Of a stretch of 64,000 bases of DNA, positions 40,984 to 51,173 are shown piece after piece (position 1 is the stretch's first letter; every line of letters begins with the position of its first letter). Source of the DNA: Enterocloster asparagiformis (lineage in GTDB: Bacteria > Bacillota > Clostridia > Lachnospirales > Lachnospiraceae); NCBI GenBank assembly GCA_018380885.1, contig JAGZSY010000001.1, positions 304,190 to 368,189 on the forward strand. Reading direction: 5' to 3'. A program made the position numbers and the translations under genes. The notes beneath the pieces were generated by a model, which had not been told where the DNA came from, made no database searches, and was given only the letters and a program-made list of their open reading frames with translations.

Positions 40984-42913
40984 GCGCGAGACGAGGAAGG
41001 TTGAAAGGCCGGCCGGGACCTCCGGTCCGGGAGACGGCAGAAGCGGCGGACGCCCGTTTCAGATGATGAAGCGGGTTCTGGCCTACATGATGAAATTTTA
41101 TAAATTCCAGTTCATGGCGGCCGTGGCCTGTATTTTGGGGGCGGCGCTGGCGACCCAGCGGGGAATCCTGTTTATGCGGGTACTGATCGACGACTACATC
41201 CTGCCCATGACAAAGGACGCCAATCCGCAGTTCGGCCCCCTGGCAGGGGCGCTGTTCTCGCTGGCCTGCACGTATCTGCTGGGCATTGTCTGCTCCTACG
41301 GCTACAACCGGATTATGGTCAGCGTGAGCCAGGGCACCATGCGCAACCTGCGGGTGGACTTGTTCACCCACATGGAGTCGCTGCCCATCAAATATTTTGA
41401 CACCCACGCCCACGGCGATATCATGTCCATCTACACCAACGACGTGGATACCCTGCGGCAGCTGTTGAGCCAGAGCATTCCCCAGGTGATCAACTCTGCG
41501 ATGACCATTGTGATCGCTTTTGTCAGCATGATGACCCTGGACATACCGCTGACTGTTGTCACGCTCTGCATGGTGGCGGTGATGCTCTTTACCACCTCCC
41601 GCTTAAGCGGCAGGTCCGGCGAGTATTTCGGCCGGCAGCAGCGCGATCTGGGAGCGGTCAACGGTTACATCGAGGAGATGATGGAGGGGCAGAAGGTGGT
41701 GAAGGTGTTCTGCCACGAGGAAAAGGCGCTGGAGGATTTCCGGAGGATCAACAACCGGCTGCGCGACAGCGCCAACAATGCAAACAAGTTCGCCAACATT
41801 ATGATGCCCATTAACGCCAACCTGGGCAATATCAGCTACGTGCTCTGCGCCGTGGCGGGAGCGCTGTTAGCCATCGGCGGCTTCGGCGGATTGACCCTGG
41901 GCGCGCTGGTGTCCTTCCTGACGCTGAACAAGAATTTCACCCAGCCCATCACCCAGATCAGCCAGCAGATGAACAGCATCGTCATGGCCATGGCGGGGGC
42001 CGGGCGGGTGTTCCGGCTATTGGATGAGACGCCGGAGACAGACAACGGCTACGTGGAGCTGGTCAACGCCAAATACCTGCCGGACGGCTCACTGACCGAG
42101 ACGGAGGAGCGCACCGGAATCTGGGCGTGGCGCCATCCCCACCAGGCAGACGGTTCCGTTACCTACACCAAGCTGGAGGGCGACGTGACCTTTAACGACG
42201 TGGATTTCGGCTACGACGAGAACAAGATCGTGCTTCACAATATCAAGCTGTTCGCCACGCCGGGCCAGAAGATCGCCTTTGTGGGCTCCACGGGCGCTGG
42301 CAAGACCACGATTACCAACCTGATCAACCGCTTTTACGACATCCAGGACGGCAAGATCCGCTACGACGGCATCAACATCAACAAGATTCGCAAGGCGGAC
42401 CTGCGCCATTCCCTGGGGATGGTGCTCCAGGACACCCACCTGTTCACCGGCACGGTGATGGACAATATCCGTTACGGACGTCTGGACGCCACCGACCAGG
42501 AGTGCATCGCGGCGGCAAAGCTGGCCAACGCGGACGGATTTATCCGCCGCCTGCCGGACGGCTACGAAACGGTCCTGACAGGGGACGGCGCCAATTTAAG
42601 CCAGGGCCAGCGCCAGCTTTTATCCATCGCCAGGGCGGCGGTGGCCGATCCGCCGGTGTTGATTCTGGATGAGGCCACCTCCTCCATCGACACCCGCACC
42701 GAGACGCTGGTGCAGCAGGGCATGGACCGCTTAATGGCGGGCAGAACCACCTTTGTGATCGCCCACCGCCTGTCCACCATCCGCAACTCGGACTGCATTA
42801 TGGTGCTGGAGCAGGGGCGCATCATCGAGCGCGGAAGCCACGAGCAGCTGATCGCAGAGGGCGGAAGATACTACCAGCTGTACACAGGCAAGCTGGCCGC
42901 CAAGACGGCGTAA
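40976..42913 (+). CDS. ABC exporter half-transporter, catalytic partner (subunit 2)
   Basis: Half-transporter of 645 residues. An N-terminal extension (about 30 residues, charged and Gly-rich) precedes the six-helix membrane domain. The ATPase domain has Walker A GSTGAGKTTI, signature NLSQGQRQLLSI, Walker B LILDEATSSID with the catalytic Glu, and H-loop FVIAHRLSTIRNSD. It supplies the working catalytic Glu to the heterodimer. An insertion before the ATPase domain (about 365-395) is typical of this subunit type. ATG 40976 follows AGGAAGG. Confidence 0.9.
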   Translation: MAERETRKVERPAGTSGPGDGRSGGRPFQMMKRVLAYMMKFYKFQFMAAVACILGAALATQRGILFMRVLIDDYILPMTKDANPQFGPLAGALFSLACTYLLGIVCSYGYNRIMVSVSQGTMRNLRVDLFTHMESLPIKYFDTHAHGDIMSIYTNDVDTLRQLLSQSIPQVINSAMTIVIAFVSMMTLDIPLTVVTLCMVAVMLFTTSRLSGRSGEYFGRQQRDLGAVNGYIEEMMEGQKVVKVFCHEEKALEDFRRINNRLRDSANNANKFANIMMPINANLGNISYVLCAVAGALLAIGGFGGLTLGALVSFLTLNKNFTQPITQISQQMNSIVMAMAGAGRVFRLLDETPETDNGYVELVNAKYLPDGSLTETEERTGIWAWRHPHQADGSVTYTKLEGDVTFNDVDFGYDENKIVLHNIKLFATPGQKIAFVGSTGAGKTTITNLINRFYDIQDGKIRYDGININKIRKADLRHSLGMVLQDTHLFTGTVMDNIRYGRLDATDQECIAAAKLANADGFIRRLPDGYETVLTGDGANLSQGQRQLLSIARAAVADPPVLILDEATSSIDTRTETLVQQGMDRLMAGRTTFVIAHRLSTIRNSDCIMVLEQGRIIERGSHEQLIAEGGRYYQLYTGKLAAKTA

Positions 42914-43026
42914 GGGCGGGATTTGGCAGAACCGGCGGGCGGATGCGCAGGGCGCAATTACGGAATTTGTATAGTCTGCCTCTTTTTGGCACATACTTTA
43001 GGTGTATATAAAAGGAGGTAATGACT

Positions 43027-43230
43027 ATGGGAAATAAAGCGCTCGACTACACCGCCCTGACCGTCAGCCTGATCGGGGCCGTCAACTGGGGCCTGATTGG
43101 ATTTTTTAATTTCAATCTGGTATCCTGGATCTTTGGCTCCGGCACCTGGTTCAGCCGGATCATCTACGGCGTAGTCGGTATCTGCGGCCTGTATCTGCTC
43201 ACGTTTTTTTCGCGGGACAGTCAATCGTAG
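43027..43230 (+). CDS. DUF378-family small membrane protein
   Basis: A 67-residue protein with two membrane helices, joined by a short loop. The stretch ALTVSLIGAVNWGLIGFFNFNLV and the end VGICGLYLLTFF match the DUF378 family of unknown function. ATG 43021 lies too close (two bases) to GGAGG, so ATG 43027 is the likely start, eight bases behind it. Confidence 0.8.
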   Translation: MGNKALDYTALTVSLIGAVNWGLIGFFNFNLVSWIFGSGTWFSRIIYGVVGICGLYLLTFFSRDSQS

Positions 43231-43257
43231 CACAAAACACGCCGGCATAAACAGGCA

Positions 43258-43303
43258 AAAAGAGATCGTGTCCCCCTCTGCGGAGGGAAGCACGATCTCT
43301 TTG
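43258..43303. terminator. Bidirectional terminator
   Basis: AAAGAGATCGTG (43259-43270) pairs with CACGATCTCTTT (43291-43302) with an inner CCCTC/GAGGG stem. It serves the DUF378 gene and the convergent cyclase gene. Confidence 0.8.
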
Positions 43304-43325
43304 TTGTCTGTGCGCAGGATACGGG

Positions 43326-45650
43326 TCAGGCCCCGGTCTCCGGCGGGTCCGCCTCCTGGAATACCCAGAGGGTTTCCCGGCTGCCCTGGCGGTATTTCTT
43401 GAACTTGAACACCTGCAGCTTTAAGCAGGTGCCATCCGTTTTCCGGTAGGTGATCTCCGGCACATTGTCCTCGTCCAGCAGCTTTTCCAGGGAATCGTAG
43501 GCGCACAGCCTTGTAAACTGCGGCAGGTATTCCGGGCAGACCAGGTTGCGGGCGTACAGCAGAATGGCCTGGCTGAATTTCTGGCAGGACGCGCTCAGCA
43601 TCTCGTCGAAATACTCGGGAATGAAGATGTGGCGCACCTCGTCGGTGTCCAGGTTGACGAAATAAACGCCCTTGAAGCTGGAGGCGATGACGGAGAGAAA
43701 TGCGTCCGCATCCTGCTTCTCCACGATCAGCTGCTCCAGCTGGTGGTTCATCTCCCGGATTCTGCGATTGTGCACATCCTTCTGATAGTAACAGCGCTTA
43801 TCCTCCTGCATCTTCGCCTCAGCCGCCTTGACTATTGCGCTTATGTTGCAGTCCTGATCCCGCCACTCGATTCCCACGGAGGTGTAGTAACCCTGCCGCA
43901 GGACCGCCTCCTTCAAGGCGGAGGTTCTGCGGATCACCTCATCCCGGGGAAGGTTCTTGCAGATGGCCAGGAACTCGTCCCCGCCGATTCGGTAGGTGTT
44001 CTTGCTGCCAAAGGCAATTTTCAGCTCGTCCGCCAGTGCGCACAGCATCTGATCCCCCGCCGCGTGGCCCAGGTGGTTGTTGAGCTCGTGGAGCCCGTTG
44101 GCGTCCAGGTAGACGCAGGCCAGAGAGCGGTATTGGGAAGGCTCGGCTGCGGATATATCCGCCAGATAGCTGTTGCGGTTTAACAGGCCGGTCAGACTGT
44201 CGATCATGCCCATATTTTTGATGGACTGGAAGGTATCCATATTGTGGATCATCATGGCAAAGCTCAGCGCCACGCAATCCAGCAGGCCGGTGTTTTTCCA
44301 GCGGTGTTTCATATCGCAGGCGCCTAACAGGCCGGTGATTTCGTCGCCGGAGCCGGTCACCGGGACCAGGGCCAGGTTTTTAAGCTTTAGCTTGTCCGCC
44401 AAGCCGACCAGATCCGGGAAAGCGCAAAAGAGGGCGCGGGGAGCGTAGGTAATCACGGGGCCGTTATCCTTCAGGTAGGAGAGTACCTGATCCGCGGCGG
44501 TATCCACCTCGTTCGGGTCCGGCTCAGCGCCGATGCTGCCCCAGGTAAAGGAGCGGTTCCCAACGCCGTCCTTTGGGATCAGCAGAAACGTATACCGCGC
44601 CGTCATCATCTGGCCGATTCTCCACAGCGCCTTGTGGATGTCGGCAGGGTTTAGGTAGGCGTTGAAGAGGATTTTTTCAACGTCGTACATGTACTGCACC
44701 TGCTTGAGCTGGCTCTCCTTTTCGTGGCTCTCACGCCGGATGCTGATCAGCAGCCACATGAAATAGAGGACCAGCACGAGAATCATGACCACTGCCAAAG
44801 CGTAGACCGCGGTCATAAAGCGGTGAAGGCGGCCGAACGCGACGCTTGCCGGGACGGACAGCAGAACCATCCACCGCTCCGTGCCCACCGGCTCGTAGTA
44901 GCAGTAGAAGTATTCATTGGCCGTTTGGGAGCGGAATACGGTGCTTCCCGAGGCCATATGCTCGATATCGTGGGACATCCGCTCAAAGCTGTAGCCTGTC
45001 TTGGGCATCCGCGTTGCCATCACGGATATGTTGGCCAGCTCGTTATGCCAGGTGTCCATGAGAAAGTCGCCTGTGCCGCTGTCGATTATGTATGACTGGG
45101 TCTGGCCGTCAAAGGCCCGGGCGCGGTAGACCTGGGGGAGCTCGCTTAAATCCACCACGCCGCAGAGCAGGGCAATGGTTTCACCCTGGCTCACCACGGG
45201 AACGTATTCCCGCAAAACCAGGCGCCCCGGGTCCGTCAAGTCCCGGGACCGGCCGGAGATATGCTCGCCCTTTGCGCTTATCTCTGAAAAGGAGAGCGCC
45301 TGGCCGGCGTCCACAAGGCTTCCGTCCCCGGTCAGAACGCTGCCCTCCGGGTAGAGGAGCTCCAGATATGAGACTACCGCCCCTCCCTCGTAGGAGGACA
45401 GAACCTTGGCCGTGTTTCCGAAATCGCCCAGGCCGAACTGTCCCAGAACTCTGGAAATGAAGCGCAGGTGCTCTAAATCTCCGGTGAAATCCCGGTTGAT
45501 TTTGTCCGCCAAATCGACGGTGTCGTTGGTCAGCGTGTTAAAGCACGCTTCTTTTTCAATGGTATAGCAGCGCTGGGCCGTCAGGATAAAGACAGCGGCC
45601 AAAAGCGCGATCATAATCAGAGTCGCAAAAATCGTTGTATTTCGTTTCAT
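43326..45650 (-). CDS. Membrane-bound GGDEF diguanylate cyclase with C-terminal PAS-like domain
   Basis: A 774-residue signalling protein. Membrane helices at about 7-26 and 275-300 enclose an outside Cache-like sensor. A GAF-like domain lies at about 345-480. The GGDEF domain (about 485-610) contains MGMIDSLTGLLNRNSYLA and YRIGGDEFLAICKN with an intact GGDEF loop. After it, from about 630, comes an extra domain of PAS type (SSFKGVYFVNLDTDEVRHIF), an unusual position, since PAS domains normally precede GGDEF. Cyclic di-GMP synthesis is the expected activity. It has its own promoter. Confidence 0.88.
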   Translation of the reverse strand: MKRNTTIFATLIMIALLAAVFILTAQRCYTIEKEACFNTLTNDTVDLADKINRDFTGDLEHLRFISRVLGQFGLGDFGNTAKVLSSYEGGAVVSYLELLYPEGSVLTGDGSLVDAGQALSFSEISAKGEHISGRSRDLTDPGRLVLREYVPVVSQGETIALLCGVVDLSELPQVYRARAFDGQTQSYIIDSGTGDFLMDTWHNELANISVMATRMPKTGYSFERMSHDIEHMASGSTVFRSQTANEYFYCYYEPVGTERWMVLLSVPASVAFGRLHRFMTAVYALAVVMILVLVLYFMWLLISIRRESHEKESQLKQVQYMYDVEKILFNAYLNPADIHKALWRIGQMMTARYTFLLIPKDGVGNRSFTWGSIGAEPDPNEVDTAADQVLSYLKDNGPVITYAPRALFCAFPDLVGLADKLKLKNLALVPVTGSGDEITGLLGACDMKHRWKNTGLLDCVALSFAMMIHNMDTFQSIKNMGMIDSLTGLLNRNSYLADISAAEPSQYRSLACVYLDANGLHELNNHLGHAAGDQMLCALADELKIAFGSKNTYRIGGDEFLAICKNLPRDEVIRRTSALKEAVLRQGYYTSVGIEWRDQDCNISAIVKAAEAKMQEDKRCYYQKDVHNRRIREMNHQLEQLIVEKQDADAFLSVIASSFKGVYFVNLDTDEVRHIFIPEYFDEMLSASCQKFSQAILLYARNLVCPEYLPQFTRLCAYDSLEKLLDEDNVPEITYRKTDGTCLKLQVFKFKKYRQGSRETLWVFQEADPPETGA

Positions 45651-45694
45651 GATTTGCCGCCTTCAGGTTGCAGGGATATTTAAAACACAGATCT

Positions 45695-45723
45695 AGTTTA
45701 CCTCTTTTTTACCCTTCTTACAA
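45695..45723 (-). promoter_or_regulatory. Promoter for the diguanylate cyclase
   Basis: On the minus strand TTGTAA (45723-45718) and TAAACT (45700-45695) stand 17 bases apart. Confidence 0.6.
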
Positions 45724-45764
45724 TCGCGAATCCACATTTTACCATCCTGTTCCCTAAATATGGA

Positions 45765-45804
45765 AATAAAATACCGGCCGGATCAGGCTGTTGATCCGGC
45801 CGGT
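45765..45804 (-). terminator. Terminator of feoAB
   Basis: A 13-bp perfect stem, ACCGGCCGGATCA (45773-45785) with TGATCCGGCCGGT (45792-45804), followed on the minus strand by ATTTTATTT. Confidence 0.8.
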
Positions 45805-45809
45805 TAAAA

Positions 45810-47990
45810 TTATGCCAGCATTCTGGCAGCCCCTGCGACCAGCATGCACAGCACGATGCCGCAGACTGTGGGGATCAAAAAGGAGGCGGTCGCCCACTTC
45901 CAGCCGCCCGTCTCCTTGCGGATGGTCAGAAGGGTGGTGGAGCAGGGCCAGTGCATCAGGGAGAAGAGCATGGTGCAGACCGCGGTGACCCAGGTCCAGC
46001 CGTTGGCCACCAGCAGCTCCTTTAGCTGGGTCAGGCTTTCGAAATCCAGCAGGCTCCCCTGGGCCATGTACGCCATGATAATGATGGGGATGACGATCTC
46101 GTTTGCCGGCAACCCCAGGATAAAGGCCATGAGGATCACGCCGTCCAGGCCCATGAGCCTGGCAAAGGGGTCCAGAAACGTGGAGCAGTGGGCTAGCAGG
46201 CTTAAATCTCCCACATGTACGTTGGCCATGATCCAGATCAGCAGGCCCGCCGGCGCGGCCACCACGATGGCCCGGCCCAGGACGAAGAGGGTGCGGTCGA
46301 AAATCGAGCGCACGATGACCTTGCCGATCTGCGGGCGGCGGTAGGGCGGCAGCTCCAGGGTGAAGGAGGAGGGAACGCCCTTCAGCACGGTCATGGACAG
46401 GGCCTTGGACACGGCAAAGGTCATGAGAATGCCGAACAGAATCAGCAGTGTCAGCAGCAGGGACGAGACCAGGGTGCTTCCGGCTCCGCCCGCCGCGCCC
46501 ACGAAGAACATGGATATAATGGCGATCAGGGTGGGGAAGCGCCCGTTGCAGGGCACAAAGTTGTTGGTGACCATGGCGATCAGCCGCTCCCTGGGGGAGT
46601 CGATGATCCGGCAGCCCACGATGCCCGCGGCGTTGCAGCCGAAGCCCATGCACATGGTCAGCGCCTGTTTTCCGCAGGCGTGGCAGCACTTGAAGGGTTT
46701 ATCCAGGTTGTAGGCGATGCGGGGCAGGTAGCCGGAGTCCTCCAGCAGGGTAAACAGAGGGAAGAAGATGGCCATGGGAGGCAGCATCACGGACACCACC
46801 CACGCCAGCACCCGGTAGATGCCAAGGATCAGCATACCGGTGAGCCATTCCGGCGCTCCGATGTAATGAAAAACATCCAGCAGACGGTCCTGCACCCTGA
46901 ACAGCAGGTCGGAGAGCAGGGCTGAGGGGTAGTTGGCCCCGGTGATGGTGATCCAGAATACCAGGGCCAGCAGCGCCAGCATGATGGGGTAGCCGGCCCA
47001 TTTGCTGGTGAGAATCTTATCCAGCCGCCGGTCTCCGTCGTTGTAGCCCTCCTTCTGGAAATGTACGGCCTTCCGGCTCACGTGCTCCGCCGCCTTTACC
47101 AGGCCAGCCACAATCCGGTCCTTCAGCTGCTCCGGCCGTATGCCGTTCTTCTCCAGGTGGTCTCTGGCCGCCTCCAGCCCGGCGGCCACCGCCTCATCCT
47201 CCGTAATGTCGAATTTCAGGTACGCTTTCAGCTCATCCATCAGGGAGCGGTCGTAGTCCAGAAGCTTTAAGGCCAGCCAGCGGGGGCTTATGGCCCCGCC
47301 AACCAACCCTTCTCCATCCCTCGGTGCCTCTCTTCCCAGCGCGGCGATGATAGCCGGCTCCGCGATGCAGATGGCCTGCTCGATCACCGGGTCGTACTGC
47401 ACGCGAAATGGCGTGAGCCCGGCCTGGCGGTCCACCAGATCGTCCAGTTGCTCCATCATCCGGTCCAGGGACCGCTTTTTCCGGGCCACGGTGCCGGCCA
47501 CCGGCACGCCCAGCTCCTTTGAGAGGGCCTCTAAATCAATGGAAATGTGTTTGCGCTTCGCCTCATCCAGCAGGTTGACGCAGACCAGCACCCGGTCCGA
47601 GATTTCCATGGTCTGGAGCACCAGGTTCAAGTTGCGCTCCAGGCAGGTGGCGTCGCACACCACCACCACGGCATCGCTTTTTCCGAAGCAGATGAAATTT
47701 CTGGCCACCTCTTCCTCTGCGGAATGGGCCATCAGGGAGTAGGTTCCGGGAATATCCACCAGCACATATCCGTGACGGCCGGTTTTGCACCAGCCCTGGG
47801 CGTTGGATACAGTCTTGCCCGGCCAGTTCCCGGTATGCTGATTCATTCCCGTAAGGTTGTTGAACAGAGTACTCTTGCCGACATTGGGATTGCCGGCGAT
47901 TGCCACCACTTTATCCGTCGGTGCCTGTTTGCGAATCTCCAGGCCGGAATCGACAGCGCCCATTCCGACCGAAGTGTTGGTCAGCCCCAT
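45810..47990 (-). CDS. feoB: Ferrous iron transporter FeoB
   Basis: Membrane Fe(II) importer of 726 residues. The N-terminal GTPase domain has G1 GNPNVGKST (33-41), G3 DIPGTYS and G4 NLLDEAKR (variant NxxD). The membrane part begins near 340 and includes the Gate-type stretches PPMAIFFPLFTLLEDSGYLPRIAY and NNFVPCNGRFPTLIAI, with the conserved Cys. The start lies behind AAAAAGGAG on the minus strand, 37 bases after feoA. It is the anaerobic iron uptake route. Confidence 0.96.
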   Translation of the reverse strand: MGLTNTSVGMGAVDSGLEIRKQAPTDKVVAIAGNPNVGKSTLFNNLTGMNQHTGNWPGKTVSNAQGWCKTGRHGYVLVDIPGTYSLMAHSAEEEVARNFICFGKSDAVVVVCDATCLERNLNLVLQTMEISDRVLVCVNLLDEAKRKHISIDLEALSKELGVPVAGTVARKKRSLDRMMEQLDDLVDRQAGLTPFRVQYDPVIEQAICIAEPAIIAALGREAPRDGEGLVGGAISPRWLALKLLDYDRSLMDELKAYLKFDITEDEAVAAGLEAARDHLEKNGIRPEQLKDRIVAGLVKAAEHVSRKAVHFQKEGYNDGDRRLDKILTSKWAGYPIMLALLALVFWITITGANYPSALLSDLLFRVQDRLLDVFHYIGAPEWLTGMLILGIYRVLAWVVSVMLPPMAIFFPLFTLLEDSGYLPRIAYNLDKPFKCCHACGKQALTMCMGFGCNAAGIVGCRIIDSPRERLIAMVTNNFVPCNGRFPTLIAIISMFFVGAAGGAGSTLVSSLLLTLLILFGILMTFAVSKALSMTVLKGVPSSFTLELPPYRRPQIGKVIVRSIFDRTLFVLGRAIVVAAPAGLLIWIMANVHVGDLSLLAHCSTFLDPFARLMGLDGVILMAFILGLPANEIVIPIIIMAYMAQGSLLDFESLTQLKELLVANGWTWVTAVCTMLFSLMHWPCSTTLLTIRKETGGWKWATASFLIPTVCGIVLCMLVAGAARMLA

Positions 47991-48027
47991 ATTTATAAAC
48001 TCCTTTTTCTAATAATAATTTAGCAAA

Positions 48028-48261
48028 TTAAGCCTGCACCAGAATGTTGCGGCAATCCTCGGAGCGAATTGCAATTACCGCGCCGCGGATCAGGTATGCG
48101 CAGGGGTCTCCGGCCGGGCTTCTGCCCAGACACTCAACCTCGGTGTTTTCCACCAGTCCGATGTCCAGAAGCCGTCTGCGGATGCTGCCGGTGGAGACCA
48201 GCTCTTTCACTGTGGCCTTCTCGCCGGGGTTTATATCGTTCAAACTATGAATTTTACTCAT
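48028..48261 (-). CDS. feoA: FeoA, ferrous iron transport accessory protein
   Basis: A 77-residue SH3-like protein that assists FeoB. It has the family pattern LNDINPGEKATVKELV, RRRLLDIGLVENTEVECLGRSPAGDPCAYLIRGAVIAIR. It is the first gene of the feoAB operon and starts behind GAGGTG. The DtxR-family regulator gene is divergent, with the iron-box-like repeat between them. Confidence 0.93.
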   Translation of the reverse strand: MSKIHSLNDINPGEKATVKELVSTGSIRRRLLDIGLVENTEVECLGRSPAGDPCAYLIRGAVIAIRSEDCRNILVQA

Positions 48262-48284
48262 AAATCAGTCACCTCAAAATAGAT

Positions 48285-48310
48285 TTAGGATAAGGAAACA
48301 TTTTTCCTAA
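48285..48310. promoter_or_regulatory. Candidate DtxR/IdeR-type operator
   Basis: TTAGGA (48285-48290) and TCCTAA (48305-48310) form an inverted repeat in the divergent space between feoA and the regulator. The arms match the TTAGG/CCTAA ends of iron boxes, although the spacing is wider than usual. Next to it TGTTATAGT (48311-48319) is an extended -10 element for the regulator gene. Confidence 0.5.
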
Positions 48311-48336
48311 TGTTATAGTATTGCAGGAGGAGCGCA

Positions 48337-48786
48337 TTGGTTACAAATCCCACAAAAAAAGCGCCGCAGAATAAGGACAGCGGTTTTTATACGATGAAGG
48401 AGTACCAGCAGGCCGGGGCGGAGGGCCTGACCTCGTCCATGGAGGATTACCTGGAAATGATCTGCCGCCTACGGCAGGAGGGCCGCCCCCTGCGGGTGAA
48501 CATTCTGGCTGAGAGCCTGCACGTAAAGCCCTCCTCGGCCTCCAAGATGCTGGGAAATCTAAAACGCCTGGGCTACATTGATTTCCAAAAATACGGCGCC
48601 GTGTCGGTAACGGACAAGGGGCTGGGGGAGGGGGAGTACCTGCTCCACCGCCACCAGGTCCTACAGCGATTTTTCTGCGCTTTAAACGGCACGGAGGATG
48701 AGCTGGAGCAGGTGGAGAAGGTGGAGCATTTCATGGACAGGAGGACGGTGGAGAACCTGGAACGGCTGCTGGGAAGGCTGGAATGA
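48337..48786 (+). CDS. DtxR/MntR-family metal-dependent regulator
   Basis: A 149-residue regulator. SSMEDYLEMICRL is the family start, and the helix-turn-helix is PLRVNILAESLHVKPSSASKMLGNLKRLGYIDFQKYGAVSVT. The metal-binding/dimer part follows (GEYLLHRHQVLQRFF, EKVEHFMDRRT). There is no SH3 domain, as in MntR. Start is TTG 48337, six bases behind GGAGG. It is divergent from feoAB, so it most likely controls iron uptake in response to Fe(II) or Mn(II). Confidence 0.9.
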   Translation: MVTNPTKKAPQNKDSGFYTMKEYQQAGAEGLTSSMEDYLEMICRLRQEGRPLRVNILAESLHVKPSSASKMLGNLKRLGYIDFQKYGAVSVTDKGLGEGEYLLHRHQVLQRFFCALNGTEDELEQVEKVEHFMDRRTVENLERLLGRLE

Positions 48787-48914
48787 CGGGAAAATGACGC
48801 CGCAGCGGGCCAAAGGGGAAAGAAATTCCCCCGCCAATAGTCTGGAAAAAAACGGCAGGCCATTGTATAATAGAAGCATCATATTTCACATTCGGATGAG
48901 AAAGGAGTATGCCA

Positions 48915-49505
48915 ATGGCTGAACTGCTGTATCAGGGACACGGAAGCTTCCGCATTGTCTCGGAGGGGGGAACCGTGGTTTATGTGGACCCCTTCGCGGG
49001 GGAGGGATACGGCCTGGAGGCGGACCTGGTGTTGGTGACCCACGAACACCACGATCACAACGCCTTGGGACTGGTCAAGATGAAGGAGGGCGGCCGTGTG
49101 CTGCGCGCCGCCGATATGCTGGAGGAAGGGCGCTATCAGACGCGGGTTTTGGGCGATATATCCGTCCACGCGGTGCCCGCCTACAACAAAAACCACGACA
49201 GGAACGCCTGCGTGGGTTATCTGATCGGAGTGGACCACAAGCTGGTTTACGCGGCGGGGGACACCTCCACCACGGATTTCATGGAAAAGCTGGCCGGAGA
49301 GCACATTGACTGCGCCCTGCTGCCAATCGACGGCATCTACAATATGGACAGCCGTGAGGCCTCGCGCTGCGCCGGGATCATCCGGGCAAAACGCACCATT
49401 CCAATCCACATGAAGCCCGGCGAACTGTTCGACCGGGAGGTGGCGGAGACGTTTCAGGCGGACGGCCGCATGATCCTGGAGCCGGGGGAGACGATTACCC
49501 TTTGA
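48915..49505 (+). CDS. Metallo-beta-lactamase-fold hydrolase
   Basis: Metal-dependent hydrolase of 196 residues, UlaG-like group. The metal motif is THEHHDHN; further ligands are in HAVPAYN, AAGDTSTT and PIHMKPGE. ATG 48915 is chosen since AAAGGAG stands seven bases ahead; the earlier ATG 48909 is too near. It precedes the glycerol/dihydroxyacetone genes by about 130 bases. Substrate unknown. Confidence 0.85.
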   Translation: MAELLYQGHGSFRIVSEGGTVVYVDPFAGEGYGLEADLVLVTHEHHDHNALGLVKMKEGGRVLRAADMLEEGRYQTRVLGDISVHAVPAYNKNHDRNACVGYLIGVDHKLVYAAGDTSTTDFMEKLAGEHIDCALLPIDGIYNMDSREASRCAGIIRAKRTIPIHMKPGELFDREVAETFQADGRMILEPGETITL

Positions 49506-49558
49506 CCGCGGCCGCGGGGGAGGCGGAGGCAGGCGGTTTCTGCCTGAACAACATGTGA

Positions 49559-51130
<1,572 letters not shown>

Positions 51131-51173
51131 GAGCGCAGGCAGGGCCGACAAATCGGAAAGGGGATATCTCAAT

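Noticed and set aside
42988..43002. TGGCACATACTTTAG as sigma-54 promoter of the DUF378 gene
   Set aside because: The -24 part fits but the -12 part (TTTAG) does not match TTGCW, and no activator lies near.
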